DNA from: Clostridium vincentii
GTDB lineage: Bacteria; Bacillota; Clostridia; Clostridiales; Clostridiaceae
Reading direction: 5' to 3'
NCBI RefSeq assembly: GCF_002995745.1
Contig: NZ_PVXQ01000022.1
Span: 1 to 60,425, forward strand
DNA length: 60,425 nucleotides
Shown: in pieces, positions 7,805 to 15,616 of the stretch
Layout: every line of letters starts with the position of its first letter
Numbering within the stretch: the first letter of the stretch is position 1
The notes under the pieces: generated by a model
Database searches by the model: none
The model's input: only the letters and a program-made list of their open reading frames with translations
What the model was told of the DNA's origin: nothing
Position numbers and translations under genes: made by a program

Positions 7805-7967
7805 ACAACAAATATTATTATATCACAGGATACCTATCTAGTATATACTTAATTACGCTCATATTCGCTTATATTCGCTCACTAGTCCATTTTACCTGTG
7901 AATTAGTACAATATGCTCTCACATTATTCTTTTTTCATCTATTCACCTTTATTATTGTTTCTGAATT

Positions 7968-8002
7968 AAAAAAAGAGTAGCTATTCAATCTTTAAGCTAC
8001 TC
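7968..8002 (-). terminator. Terminator of the 50-residue gene
   Basis: The stem GAGTAGCT (7975-7982) with AGCTACTC (7995-8002) is followed on the minus strand by seven U. Confidence 0.75.
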
Positions 8003-8046
8003 CCTTTAGTATTTACACTCAGAAACCATATTAATTTCCTTCCTGA

Positions 8047-8199
8047 TTACCCTTGAATTTTTTGAGCTAATTCTCTTAACTCATCAAATGATAATCCAGC
8101 AAAATAGGATCTATTTAATTGTTCTTGTGATAGTCCATTATCTCTACCTAGTGTAAGTATAGTTGTAATGTACATTTCTCTGTAATCTCTTACTGCCAT
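8047..8199 (-). CDS. Small hypothetical protein, 50 residues
   Basis: A short gene with a very strong ribosome site (GGAGGAGG seven bases before ATG) and its own terminator. The product starts MAVRDYREMYITTILTLGRD and ends LSFDELRELAQKIQG. It looks like a helical, soluble protein with no signal or membrane segment and no cysteine. The C-terminal half has the look of a helix-helix segment (GLSQEQLNRSYFAGLSFDEL). I do not recognise the family. The ribosome site and terminator are good evidence that it is expressed. Confidence 0.75.
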   Translation of the reverse strand: MAVRDYREMYITTILTLGRDNGLSQEQLNRSYFAGLSFDELRELAQKIQG

Positions 8200-8382
8200 A
8201 AAGTTCGCCTCCTCCTGTGTATATCTTAATTATGATATTTTTTATTATATGTAAATCAAGTAGAAAAATTTACAATAATAAATAAATACTTTAAACACAT
8301 TTTTGATTATATCACACTATTTTAAATTTTCAAAATATTTTGTGTTATCTTTGTGTTAATCATTCCTATTTTAAGTAACAAC

Positions 8383-8421
8383 AAAAAAAACTTGCAAATC
8401 TTAATTAGATTTGCAAGTTTT
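8383..8421 (-). terminator. Terminator of the thioredoxin operon
   Basis: The stem AAACTTGCAAATC (8388-8400) with GATTTGCAAGTTT (8408-8420) is followed on the minus strand by a run of U. The 180 bases from here to the next gene start hold nothing else recognisable. Confidence 0.8.
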
Positions 8422-8426
8422 CTTAA

Positions 8427-9281
8427 TTATTTATTTAAATATTTAACAGCACTTAAAGCTGCAATATTACCTTCTCCTGCGGCTTTAATATACTGATAAG
8501 GCTTTCCTACACAATCTCCTGCTGCAAAACAGCCATTAAGATTAGTAGCCATTAACCTATCAACCTTAATATGTCCATCATCTTCCTTAAGTCCTGGGAC
8601 AAGCTGTGAAGGTGGAATGGCATCCTTTAATATAAATATACCATCTGTTTCTATTTCACTATTTTTAAGAATCAACTTATTTACTTTGGATTCCCCTAAT
8701 ACTTCAATAGGTTTATCATTTACAATTAAAATACCTTCATTTAAGTTGTATTCTCCTTTATATAATGGAATATAATAAACCTTGGAAGCTAATTCGCTAA
8801 CGTAATTTGCCTCCTCTTCACCTTCAGCATTAGAAGATATTATTGTTACGATTTTGCCCTTATACAGAGGTGCATCGCAAGTAGCACAATATCCCACTCC
8901 TCGTCCAAGATACTTAATTTCTCCTACTAGAGGTTTCGAAAATTCTACTCCTGTTGCTAAGATAACTGTGGTTGCTTCATAGGCTTTCTCATTCACCATT
9001 AAGGTGAAGTATTCTCCCATTGCATAAATATTATTAATTCGTTCCTCAGTTATTTCTATACCCATCTCTTTTATATGGTTTCCATAGGATTCTCCAAGTT
9101 CCTTACCTGATACACTTGAAAATCCTAAGTAGTTATTTATTTTTGGTGCTTTTTGAACCTTTGAACTTAGATTATTGTTTCCAAATAAAATAAAGGATTT
9201 ATTTCTAATTTTAGCATTAAGAGCAGCTGATAATCCACCTGGCCCCGTGCCTACTATTGCAATATCATATCTTTTATCCAT
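8427..9281 (-). CDS. Flavin thioredoxin reductase lacking NADPH motifs (ferredoxin-linked type)
   Basis: 284 residues, about 25 shorter than NADPH-dependent TrxB. The FAD-binding GTGPGG (11-16), redox-active C132-A-T-C135 and C-terminal AAGDC segments are present. In the second nucleotide-binding domain, however, the GGGxSA motif and the HRRxxxR motif that bind NADPH are both absent; the region reads IISSNAEGEEEANYVSELAS. This is the pattern of the pyridine-nucleotide-independent, ferredoxin-linked flavin thioredoxin reductases described in clostridia. The expected reaction is reduction of thioredoxin by ferredoxin. It is co-transcribed with the thioredoxin gene, two bases apart, which makes that thioredoxin the likely partner. 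The electron donor is inferred. Confidence 0.82.
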   Translation of the reverse strand: MDKRYDIAIVGTGPGGLSAALNAKIRNKSFILFGNNNLSSKVQKAPKINNYLGFSSVSGKELGESYGNHIKEMGIEITEERINNIYAMGEYFTLMVNEKAYEATTVILATGVEFSKPLVGEIKYLGRGVGYCATCDAPLYKGKIVTIISSNAEGEEEANYVSELASKVYYIPLYKGEYNLNEGILIVNDKPIEVLGESKVNKLILKNSEIETDGIFILKDAIPPSQLVPGLKEDDGHIKVDRLMATNLNGCFAAGDCVGKPYQYIKAAGEGNIAALSAVKYLNK

Positions 9282-9283
9282 TT

Positions 9284-9598
9284 TTAAATAACCTCTTCAA
9301 TAACTTCCTTTAAAGCTTCTTTAGGCATGAATCCCATCTTTGTAGCGACTTCAGCACCAGCTTTAAATATCTTAATTGTAGGAATGCTTTGAACTCCATA
9401 TTTACTTGCTGTAATAGGACTTTCATCAACATCAATTTTAACTATTTTAATTTCGCCCATTTCTCCTTGAAGTTCCTCAAGAACAGGTGCAAGCATTTTA
9501 CATGGAGCGCACCATGTAGCAAAGAAGTCTACAACAACCACTCCTGCATTATCTAGAACTTCCGCTTTATAATCATTATCATTTATATGTTTTATCAT
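9284..9598 (-). CDS. trxA: Thioredoxin
   Basis: 104 residues, a single thioredoxin fold with the active site W-C30-A-P-C33-K and the cis-proline segment SIPTIKIF. It is a normal-length cytoplasmic dithiol reductant for ribonucleotide reductase, peroxidases and other targets. It is the first gene of the operon with the reductase. The start follows GGAGGAG. A CsoR/CstR-like palindrome lies between the promoter and the ribosome site, suggesting induction by copper or persulfide stress. Confidence 0.93.
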   Translation of the reverse strand: MIKHINDNDYKAEVLDNAGVVVVDFFATWCAPCKMLAPVLEELQGEMGEIKIVKIDVDESPITASKYGVQSIPTIKIFKAGAEVATKMGFMPKEALKEVIEEVI

Positions 9599-9612
9599 TT
9601 TCTCTCCTCCTT

Positions 9613-9628
9613 ATACCCCTTAGGGTAT
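9613..9628. promoter_or_regulatory. CsoR/CstR-like operator palindrome
   Basis: ATACCC-CTTA-GGGTAT is a perfect inverted repeat in the leader of the thioredoxin operon, 15 bases before the start codon. Sites with ATACCC and GGGTAT arms are typical of the CsoR family of copper or persulfide sensors. No csoR or cstR gene is in the window. Confidence 0.5.
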
Positions 9629-9641
9629 GAATCTTATCTCT

Positions 9642-9670
9642 AGTCTACTCTAACTAATAGTTTATGTCAA
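9642..9670 (-). promoter_or_regulatory. Promoter of the thioredoxin operon
   Basis: A consensus -35 TTGACA (9665-9670) and a -10 TAGACT (9642-9647) are separated by exactly 17 bases. Transcription should start near 9635, just ahead of the operator-like palindrome. Confidence 0.65.
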
Positions 9671-9724
9671 CAACCACAGCTCTTTAATATTTTTAGCAAC
9701 ATTTAAACTTTTATACAGGTTTTA

Positions 9725-9758
9725 TAAAAAAAGAAGTACCAACTTAAATCAGTACTTC
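9725..9758 (-). terminator. Terminator of the 108-residue gene
   Basis: The stem GAAGTAC (9733-9739) with GTACTTC (9752-9758) is followed on the minus strand by seven U. Confidence 0.7.
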
Positions 9759-9770
9759 ATTAGTGTGTCC

Positions 9771-10097
9771 TTATTTCACATGAATAAGTATACTTTCTAC
9801 ATGAGTTCCCCTACCTTCATCTTGAAAAAGAATTTGAAACATATCTATTCCACAAAAACATCTATTTGCCTTATAGATTAATATAGAGGGCTCAACAAGA
9901 TATACTCGTCCATGCATAGGTTTAAATTTTATTTTCATAAAACTCTTAATATCCGGGCATCCCACCCTCCTACAATCTATAATAATAGGTCTAGTCCCAT
10001 TAACATAAAGGGGTCTAATCTGTTTAATTATTACATTAAAGTTACTTGGATATACAATAAATTCATCATCATCTTTAATGCAAGATTTTCTATCCAA
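9771..10097 (-). CDS. Small Ig-like, cysteine-containing protein of unknown function
   Basis: 108 residues from a TTG start behind GAGGAAG; no in-frame ATG is available. No signal peptide is present. The C-terminal half (NRCFCGIDMFQILFQ, then DEGRGTHVESILIHVK) has the strand-and-Asp-Gly-turn pattern of bacterial cadherin/VCBS-type Ig-like domains. Five cysteines are present (C6, one in IDCRRVGC plus its partner, and two in RCFC). It is divergently transcribed from the 127-residue gene, and the two C-terminal halves align by eye (GIDMFQILFQD against EIDTLTFTAKD). I do not recognise a family and the function is unknown. Confidence 0.65.
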   Translation of the reverse strand: MDRKSCIKDDDEFIVYPSNFNVIIKQIRPLYVNGTRPIIIDCRRVGCPDIKSFMKIKFKPMHGRVYLVEPSILIYKANRCFCGIDMFQILFQDEGRGTHVESILIHVK

Positions 10098-10215
10098 ATC
10101 ATCACTTCCTCTGCATAGTCTTACAAAATATAATATGCCTTTATTCTTATCATTGTTCCACTATCCCACTCTTCTTCGTATAATGTATTATAGTTTAAAA
10201 TAGGAGGATGCTAAT

Positions 10216-10599
10216 ATGGACGATCACAAAGATAAGAAAATAGAGAACATTTCTGTTAATTGCAAATTAGAGGTAAGTTTTAATCCAAAAAATAAAATAA
10301 TTTATGTATGCCCTAGAAAGCCTCAGTACTTTCTAATTACTTCTTCAAAATGTTGTGGACAAGTTAACGTTAAGTATACAGGCTGTAACTTTGATTGTAG
10401 AACAGGTAAAATTATAGGAGATTTAGGCGTATATAGTGTATTTGATTCTGGAATAGTATTTTACCCTTACAAAAATATGTGTCCTGGTGAAATAGACACC
10501 TTAACATTCACCGCAAAAGATGATACTACAATATACGACTTTACAGTAATATTTTCATATATACCATCTGAATGCTGCAAAGAAAGTTGTTGTAAATAA
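10216..10599 (+). CDS. Small cysteine-rich Ig-like protein of unknown function
   Basis: 127 residues behind a TAGGAGGATG ribosome site. The body is beta-rich. Cysteines are numerous and clustered: KCCGQ, YTGCNFDCR, NMCPG and a C-terminal CCKESCCK tail. No signal peptide is present. The stretch EIDTLTFTAKDDTT followed by IYDFTVIFSYI is an Ig-like edge-strand pattern matching its divergent neighbour. The tail suggests metal binding or disulfide cross-linking, as in spore-coat or exosporium proteins, but that is inference. It is monocistronic with a hairpin behind. Confidence 0.65.
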   Translation: MDDHKDKKIENISVNCKLEVSFNPKNKIIYVCPRKPQYFLITSSKCCGQVNVKYTGCNFDCRTGKIIGDLGVYSVFDSGIVFYPYKNMCPGEIDTLTFTAKDDTTIYDFTVIFSYIPSECCKESCCK

Positions 10600-10605
10600 C
10601 TAATA

Positions 10606-10637
10606 GAGGCTAGTAAGGCTTTAACCTTACTAGCCTC
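10606..10637. terminator. Terminator hairpin between convergent genes
   Basis: A perfect 13-base stem (10606-10618 with 10625-10637) lies between the cysteine-rich gene and the ABC exporter. The U-tract is poor on both sides but better on the plus strand. Confidence 0.6.
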
Positions 10638-10643
10638 ACTAAT

Positions 10644-12350
10644 TTAATTTTCTACAAATTTATACAAGTCTTTATAAAGTCCCCCTAGGCTAATAAGCTC
10701 TTCATGAGTTCCTCTTTCTTGCATCCCTTTATCTGTTAACACTATAATCTCGTCTGCATTTCTTATAGTTGATAATCTATGTGCAACCACAATTGTAGTC
10801 CTCCCCTTAGACAATTCATCTAAAGATTTCTTAATATAATACTCAGTAGTGTTATCTAAAGCAGATGTAGCCTCATCAAGAATTAAAATTGGCGGATTCT
10901 TAAGAAATACTCTAGCAATAGAAACTCTTTGTTTTTGCCCTCCTGATAGCTTAACTCCTCGTTCTCCTATATAAGTATCATACCCATCTTCAAGTCCTAA
11001 TATAAAGTCATGAATATTAGCTCTTTTAGCCGATTTGTAGACTTCTTCATCACTAGCATTAAAACTTCCATATCTTATATTCTCTTTAATGGTTCCATCG
11101 AACAAAAAGACTTCCTGCTGAACTATACCAACATTTTCTCGAAGGGAGTTTATAGTAAAATCATATATACTTTTATCATCTATAAGTATATCACCTTGAT
11201 CTAAATCGTAAAATCTAGGAATAAGGTTACAAAATGTTGTCTTTCCTCCCCCTGATGGTCCTACTAAAGCAAGGGTTTTTCCAGCCTCAATAGTTAATGA
11301 TAATCCATCAATTATTTTATTGTTTTCATAACTAAAGATAGCATTATTAAATGTTATCTTACCCTTAACATCAGTTAAAGTTTTAGCATCCTTTTTTTCC
11401 TTTTCTTTCTCTTCTTGAAGTATCTCTATATATCTTTGAAATCCTGTCATACCATTTTGATACTGTTCCATAAAGTTAACTAATTTCTTAATTGGCTCTA
11501 TAAAAATTTTAGTATATAACAGATAGGCAATATAGTCTCCAATTCCTATTTGACCATTTAGAGTAAATAATCCACCTACAATCAATACCACATAGTTCAA
11601 TATATCAATTGAAAAATTCGCACCTGAAAAGTATTGTGCCATAGTCTTATAAGCCTTTTCACGAGCCCTCATAAAACTACTGTTTCCTTCTTCAAACTTT
11701 TCTTCCTCGTAATCGTGAGAAGCAAAGGCTTTTGCAACTCTAATACCTGAAATACTGTTTTCTAAAGTTGCATTAACAGCTCCTGTTTTAACTCTAGTTT
11801 TTAAAAATGCTTTGCTCATTCTTTTTCTTTGTTGTATTGTGAAAATAACTATTAACGGTATACAAGCAAATATTATTAGAGTCAGTGGAACGTTAATTGT
11901 ACATAATACTGCAAAAGAGCCTATTAGCATTACAAAGGATATAAACAAATCCTCTGGTCCATGATGGGCAAGCTCTGAAATATCCATTAAATCATGAATT
12001 ATTCTAGACATTATGTCCCCTGTTTTATTATTATCAAAATATGTATTTGGAAGGCGTTGAATATGGCTAAATATTTCTTTTCTCATATCCCCCTGCATCC
12101 TAACTCCAACCACATGACCCCAATACTGCATAAAATATCCGCAAATTGCCTTAATTACAAATAATATAATTAATACAATAGCAAATACTCCTATCATTCT
12201 TAAATTCTTATTTGGAATAGAATTATCCACTAGTTCCCGTGTCATCATTGGATATACTAACTCACATAACGCCACTATTAATGCTGCTAGCAGATCAAAT
12301 ATAAATAATTTTTTATAGGGCCTGTAAAAGCCAATAAATTTTCTAAACAT
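10644..12350 (-). CDS. ABC exporter half-transporter (MsbA/LmrA type)
   Basis: 568 residues: an N-terminal six-helix exporter domain (about 1-310) fused to an ATPase domain. Walker A is GPSGGGKTT, the signature is LSGGQKQR, Walker B is ILILDEATSALD, and the H-loop is VVAHRLST. As a half transporter it should act as a homodimer in the membrane, exporting lipids, peptides or drugs; the substrate cannot be told. It is a single gene, with the ribosome site GAGGAGG before the ATG. It lies 19 bases upstream of the ATPase gene of the next cluster's end but has its own start signals, so it may be co-transcribed from that operon. Confidence 0.88.
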   Translation of the reverse strand: MFRKFIGFYRPYKKLFIFDLLAALIVALCELVYPMMTRELVDNSIPNKNLRMIGVFAIVLIILFVIKAICGYFMQYWGHVVGVRMQGDMRKEIFSHIQRLPNTYFDNNKTGDIMSRIIHDLMDISELAHHGPEDLFISFVMLIGSFAVLCTINVPLTLIIFACIPLIVIFTIQQRKRMSKAFLKTRVKTGAVNATLENSISGIRVAKAFASHDYEEEKFEEGNSSFMRAREKAYKTMAQYFSGANFSIDILNYVVLIVGGLFTLNGQIGIGDYIAYLLYTKIFIEPIKKLVNFMEQYQNGMTGFQRYIEILQEEKEKEKKDAKTLTDVKGKITFNNAIFSYENNKIIDGLSLTIEAGKTLALVGPSGGGKTTFCNLIPRFYDLDQGDILIDDKSIYDFTINSLRENVGIVQQEVFLFDGTIKENIRYGSFNASDEEVYKSAKRANIHDFILGLEDGYDTYIGERGVKLSGGQKQRVSIARVFLKNPPILILDEATSALDNTTEYYIKKSLDELSKGRTTIVVAHRLSTIRNADEIIVLTDKGMQERGTHEELISLGGLYKDLYKFVEN

Positions 12351-12369
12351 GTATCCTCCTCTTTAGTAA

Positions 12370-13038
12370 TTAAATAAGTTTAATTATTTCTTCTTTAAAT
12401 TTTAATAGATTATTTGTAAATATCCCTTTAATATCAAAGGGTTTTCCTCCAAGAATATATATATTTCCCTCCATGTATATGGCCTCATCTACATCATGAG
12501 TTACAAATATAACCATCCTATTTTCATTTTTAAAAATGATTTTTAGTTCCGCCATTATAGAATACTTTGTCTTATAATCAAGGGATTTAAATGGCTCATC
12601 CATTAAAATTAATTTTGACGGTTTAAGTAGTGCCCTGGCTATATTGACCCGCTGCTTCATTCCTCCACTTAACTTTTCTGGATATTTGTTCTCTAAATCC
12701 TCTATATGTAAAAGTTTAAATATTTCTTTTAATTTACGATCTACGTCTTCTTTTTTATAGTAATCATAGATAAATAGTTCCATATTTTCTTTTACTGTAA
12801 GCCAATTAACTAGCCTATCTTCTTGAAAAATATAGCTTATATCGCCTTCTTTTATGCCAATTATATCTCCTGAATCCGCTTTTAAAAGTCCTGATAATAT
12901 ATTTAAAAGAGTACTTTTGCCTCCACCCGATTCCCCTATAATACAATTAATATTTTCAGAATCAAGTTGAAGATTAAATTTATTAAATACAAATCTACCA
13001 TCAAAACTTTTACATAGATTGTTAATTCTTATCTTCAT
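12370..13038 (-). CDS. ABC importer ATPase, nitrate/sulfonate/pyrimidine type
   Basis: 222 residues with Walker A GESGGGKST, signature LSGGMKQR, Walker B LILMDEPFKSLD and H-loop VTHDVDEA. The SLD/HDVDEA pattern is that of the SsuB/TauB/ThiZ branch. It overlaps the permease gene by 17 bases, so translation is probably coupled. It powers the importer formed with the permease and binding protein upstream. Confidence 0.87.
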   Translation of the reverse strand: MKIRINNLCKSFDGRFVFNKFNLQLDSENINCIIGESGGGKSTLLNILSGLLKADSGDIIGIKEGDISYIFQEDRLVNWLTVKENMELFIYDYYKKEDVDRKLKEIFKLLHIEDLENKYPEKLSGGMKQRVNIARALLKPSKLILMDEPFKSLDYKTKYSIMAELKIIFKNENRMVIFVTHDVDEAIYMEGNIYILGGKPFDIKGIFTNNLLKFKEEIIKLI

Positions 13039-13789
13039 ACTTCCACCTATAAACCCTCTTAACTAATAGTTTGTTTGCTTTATCAAATAGTATTGATAAA
13101 ATAGCTATAATTATAATCCAAGCGAAAATCCCTGTAGTATTAAAGTTCACCTTTTCAATTTGAATTGCAGAGCCCATTCCAAACTTTGGTTGTCCATGAA
13201 CTTCCCCTGCTATAACTACCTTAAATGCTAATGAGAAGGTAGACATCATAATTCCTGTAATATAAAACTTTATTACAGGTATGTAAATTTTCTTTATTTT
13301 TTCCTTAGTAGATACATTGTATATTTGGCACATCTCCACTAGGTTTTTATCTACTTTTTTTAGTGAACTTAATACCCCTTCATATAATATAGGAAATACT
13401 ATTGCAAAACCTACAATAAAAGGGGCATTGTCCTTATCAAACCAAACAATGGCAAGTACAACTAATACCATTGTTGGTATTATTTTGCCTATTGCATTAA
13501 TTGGTTTTAAAAAGTTTCTAAAAAAGGGGTACACTAAAGAAAGTACCCCTAAAATTACTGCTAAAAACATGGCAGCTGTGAAACTAATTATTGCTCTAAA
13601 TAAACTACTAAAAATATTTATTAATGATCCTTCTTCTTTGAATATATCTCCCATGGAAATCAATATTTTTTCTACCCTTGGAAGATAAATTTCATTATTA
13701 ATTTTTATAGAAACAATCTCCCATAATATTAGTAGTATTATACAAGATATTAATTCTTGTTTTTTACTTTTCCATGAAAACCCCTTCAT
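13022..13789 (-). CDS. ABC importer permease, nitrate/sulfonate/pyrimidine type
   Basis: 255 residues with six hydrophobic segments of the BPD_transp_1 fold as in SsuC/TauC/ThiX. The cytoplasmic EAA-like loop is around residues 140-175 (FAIVFPILYEGVLSSLKKVD then EMCQIYNVSTKEKI). It overlaps the binding-protein gene by 26 bases and the ATPase by 17, which marks a tight operon. Confidence 0.87.
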   Translation of the reverse strand: MKGFSWKSKKQELISCIILLILWEIVSIKINNEIYLPRVEKILISMGDIFKEEGSLINIFSSLFRAIISFTAAMFLAVILGVLSLVYPFFRNFLKPINAIGKIIPTMVLVVLAIVWFDKDNAPFIVGFAIVFPILYEGVLSSLKKVDKNLVEMCQIYNVSTKEKIKKIYIPVIKFYITGIMMSTFSLAFKVVIAGEVHGQPKFGMGSAIQIEKVNFNTTGIFAWIIIIAILSILFDKANKLLVKRVYRWKYEDKN

Positions 13790-14741
13790 CTGGAACCTTT
13801 CCTCCTATAGACTTAGGATCTAAGTCGTTAAGTTTATTGAAATAAGTTTCGTATTCTACATAACAATCTTTAATTCTAACAAAATTAATATTTGCTTTCT
13901 GTATTGCAGTTGGAATTATACTTTTACTTGCTGAAACACCAAGTTCCTCAGAGTATGTAGCCATTTCTTCTTTACTTTCATTTGCAAAATCACAGCTTTC
14001 TTCTAACTGTGTAAGGAATTTATCTACAAACTTGCTATCATTCTCTATTAAATCCTTTTTTATTATAACTGTAGATTGTGGAAACCCATATTCAGAATCA
14101 TTTGTTTTTTTCCACTCTTCATTTAAATTCATAATAACTTTAAGATCTGGATTTTTACTTAAAACTTGTGATAACGCTGGTTCCGGAACTATTGCATATT
14201 TTGTTTTTCCAGCTAATATAAGTGGTGCAAGCTCTGCTACTCCATCTACATATGAGAAATTAAAATCATTATCTGGGTCAAATCCCATATCTTTAAATAT
14301 TGCTCTTGTGACTAAATCTGGAGTTAGCCCCTTACCTATATTATATATCTCTTGTCCTTTTAACTGATCTAGAGTCTTTTCCCCTTCTGTTGATACTAAA
14401 TAAAATGATCCCCACCCTATAGTTCCTGCTATTTGGTATCCTGAATCCTTATTATATTGTGTAGCTGCTATATTTGATGGAACTATTGCAATATCAACTT
14501 CTGCTTTTAAAACTTGTGCAACTATATTCTCTGAACTTTTCTCTATTGAATAGTTTACATTATAATTTTTAGCTATTTCAGGATCTTCCTTCATTATTTT
14601 AGCTGATGCCATAGATGGTAATCCATCTGGTGATATAAACTGAATGTCCTTTGTTACTACTGACTCTTCTTTAGTTTGACATCCTGTTAATATCCCTAAA
14701 GCTAATACAACTGATAAAATTATTGCGAATTTTTTATTCAT
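13764..14741 (-). CDS. ABC importer substrate-binding lipoprotein (NMT1/SsuA-like)
   Basis: 325 residues with a lipoprotein signal ending in LTGC (Cys21), followed by a two-lobed periplasmic-binding fold. Segments such as EVDIAIVPSNIAA and the GWGSFYLVS stretch are typical of the NMT1/THI5-like group that binds sulfonates, taurine, nitrate or thiamine-pyrimidine precursors. It is first in its operon. No TPP or other riboswitch is visible in the upstream gap, so thiamine-precursor uptake is not favoured over sulfonate uptake. The ligand is undecided. Confidence 0.85.
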   Translation of the reverse strand: MNKKFAIILSVVLALGILTGCQTKEESVVTKDIQFISPDGLPSMASAKIMKEDPEIAKNYNVNYSIEKSSENIVAQVLKAEVDIAIVPSNIAATQYNKDSGYQIAGTIGWGSFYLVSTEGEKTLDQLKGQEIYNIGKGLTPDLVTRAIFKDMGFDPDNDFNFSYVDGVAELAPLILAGKTKYAIVPEPALSQVLSKNPDLKVIMNLNEEWKKTNDSEYGFPQSTVIIKKDLIENDSKFVDKFLTQLEESCDFANESKEEMATYSEELGVSASKSIIPTAIQKANINFVRIKDCYVEYETYFNKLNDLDPKSIGGKVPDEGVFMEK

Positions 14742-15010
14742 TTTAATCCTCCTGATATTCTTACTCTAATATATATATTACTACAATTAATCTTATTTTT
14801 ACAAGTTTACCAAAGTTATTGCTAAAATATTTATACTATACTAGTATATTCTACTCTTAATGCTCTGTATTACTTAAATGTTGTTTCTTTCTTCTAACTT
14901 TTATTCACTCTTATTTTTTTGTACTTATAAAAGTAAAATCTTTAGCTATCTCACATATATTAACCTAATCATAAACAACATCTTTTTGATACAGAGCTTT
15001 AAGGGGGAAA
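14742..15010. other. Non-coding gap upstream of the importer operon
   Basis: About 270 bases of AT-rich DNA. I see the ribosome site of the binding protein (AGGAGG just left of 14760 on the minus strand). I see no riboswitch-like conserved core, no small open frame with a ribosome site, and no convincing long inverted repeat. Confidence 0.5.
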
Positions 15011-15045
15011 ATCAAAAAGGAACCATACTTTAAATATGATTCCTT
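15011..15045 (-). terminator. Terminator of yaaR
   Basis: An eleven-base stem with one mismatch (AAGGAACCATA, 15018-15028, with TATGATTCCTT, 15035-15045) is followed on the minus strand by five U. Confidence 0.65.
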
Positions 15046-15053
15046 CTATACTT

Positions 15054-15473
15054 TTATCTATAAATATCGACAATTAACCCCTGTATATCATCAATAGTAG
15101 CTGCAATATCTAAATTTCCCTTCTCGTCTTCAAGCAACATACTTGTAAGTTCTCCAAGCTTTTCATCAACAGTATCTACAGTTATAAAATACTGGGTTTG
15201 CCAAAAGCTTATATCTTTTTTAGTGTCATACATGTATTGAAGTACTGATTCTAAGTATTGCTTAATCATTTTTTTATACGAATTAACATCTGCATAAGTT
15301 TTTGTAATAACAAGCCTATTACCTTTTGACTTTATATCATCGACCATTCTTTTAAGTTGTTCATGAGATTTCTTTTCTTTTTCCTGATTAAGATTCTGGG
15401 AAAAATCTTGTCTACTTGAAACAACTTTTCTTTCTTGCGTAATTGCACTTCTTCCTACTCTTCCTATTTCCAT
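15054..15473 (-). CDS. yaaR: YaaR family protein (DUF327)
   Basis: 139 residues, matching the YaaR/DUF327 family of Firmicutes in length and pattern: a basic, disordered first 40 residues, then helices ending in a conserved Asp-rich C-terminus (DIAATIDDIQGLIVDIY). The cellular role is not established for the family. No signal or membrane segment is present. It is a single gene with its own terminator, and AAGGACT precedes the start. Confidence 0.75.
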   Translation of the reverse strand: MEIGRVGRSAITQERKVVSSRQDFSQNLNQEKEKKSHEQLKRMVDDIKSKGNRLVITKTYADVNSYKKMIKQYLESVLQYMYDTKKDISFWQTQYFITVDTVDEKLGELTSMLLEDEKGNLDIAATIDDIQGLIVDIYR

Positions 15474-15616
15474 AGTATCAGTCCTTTCTATATATTCTAT
15501 ATTATATCAAATAATTTTTTTAATATCACTATATTCTGCGAAAGATAATATTTTTCTCGATATTTCTCTTGAAAATGTTATAATAAAAGTTATGAATACA
15601 TATAAAGGAGAATAGA

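Noticed and set aside
7798..7980. A 60-codon plus-strand frame starting inside the tRNA-Glu gene
   Set aside because: Its ATG lies within the tRNA, there is no ribosome site, and its end is the terminator of the 50-residue gene.
14742..15010. Possible TPP riboswitch upstream of the first NMT1-type importer
   Set aside because: I find no CUGAGA or other conserved thiamine-box core in the 270-base gap on the relevant strand.
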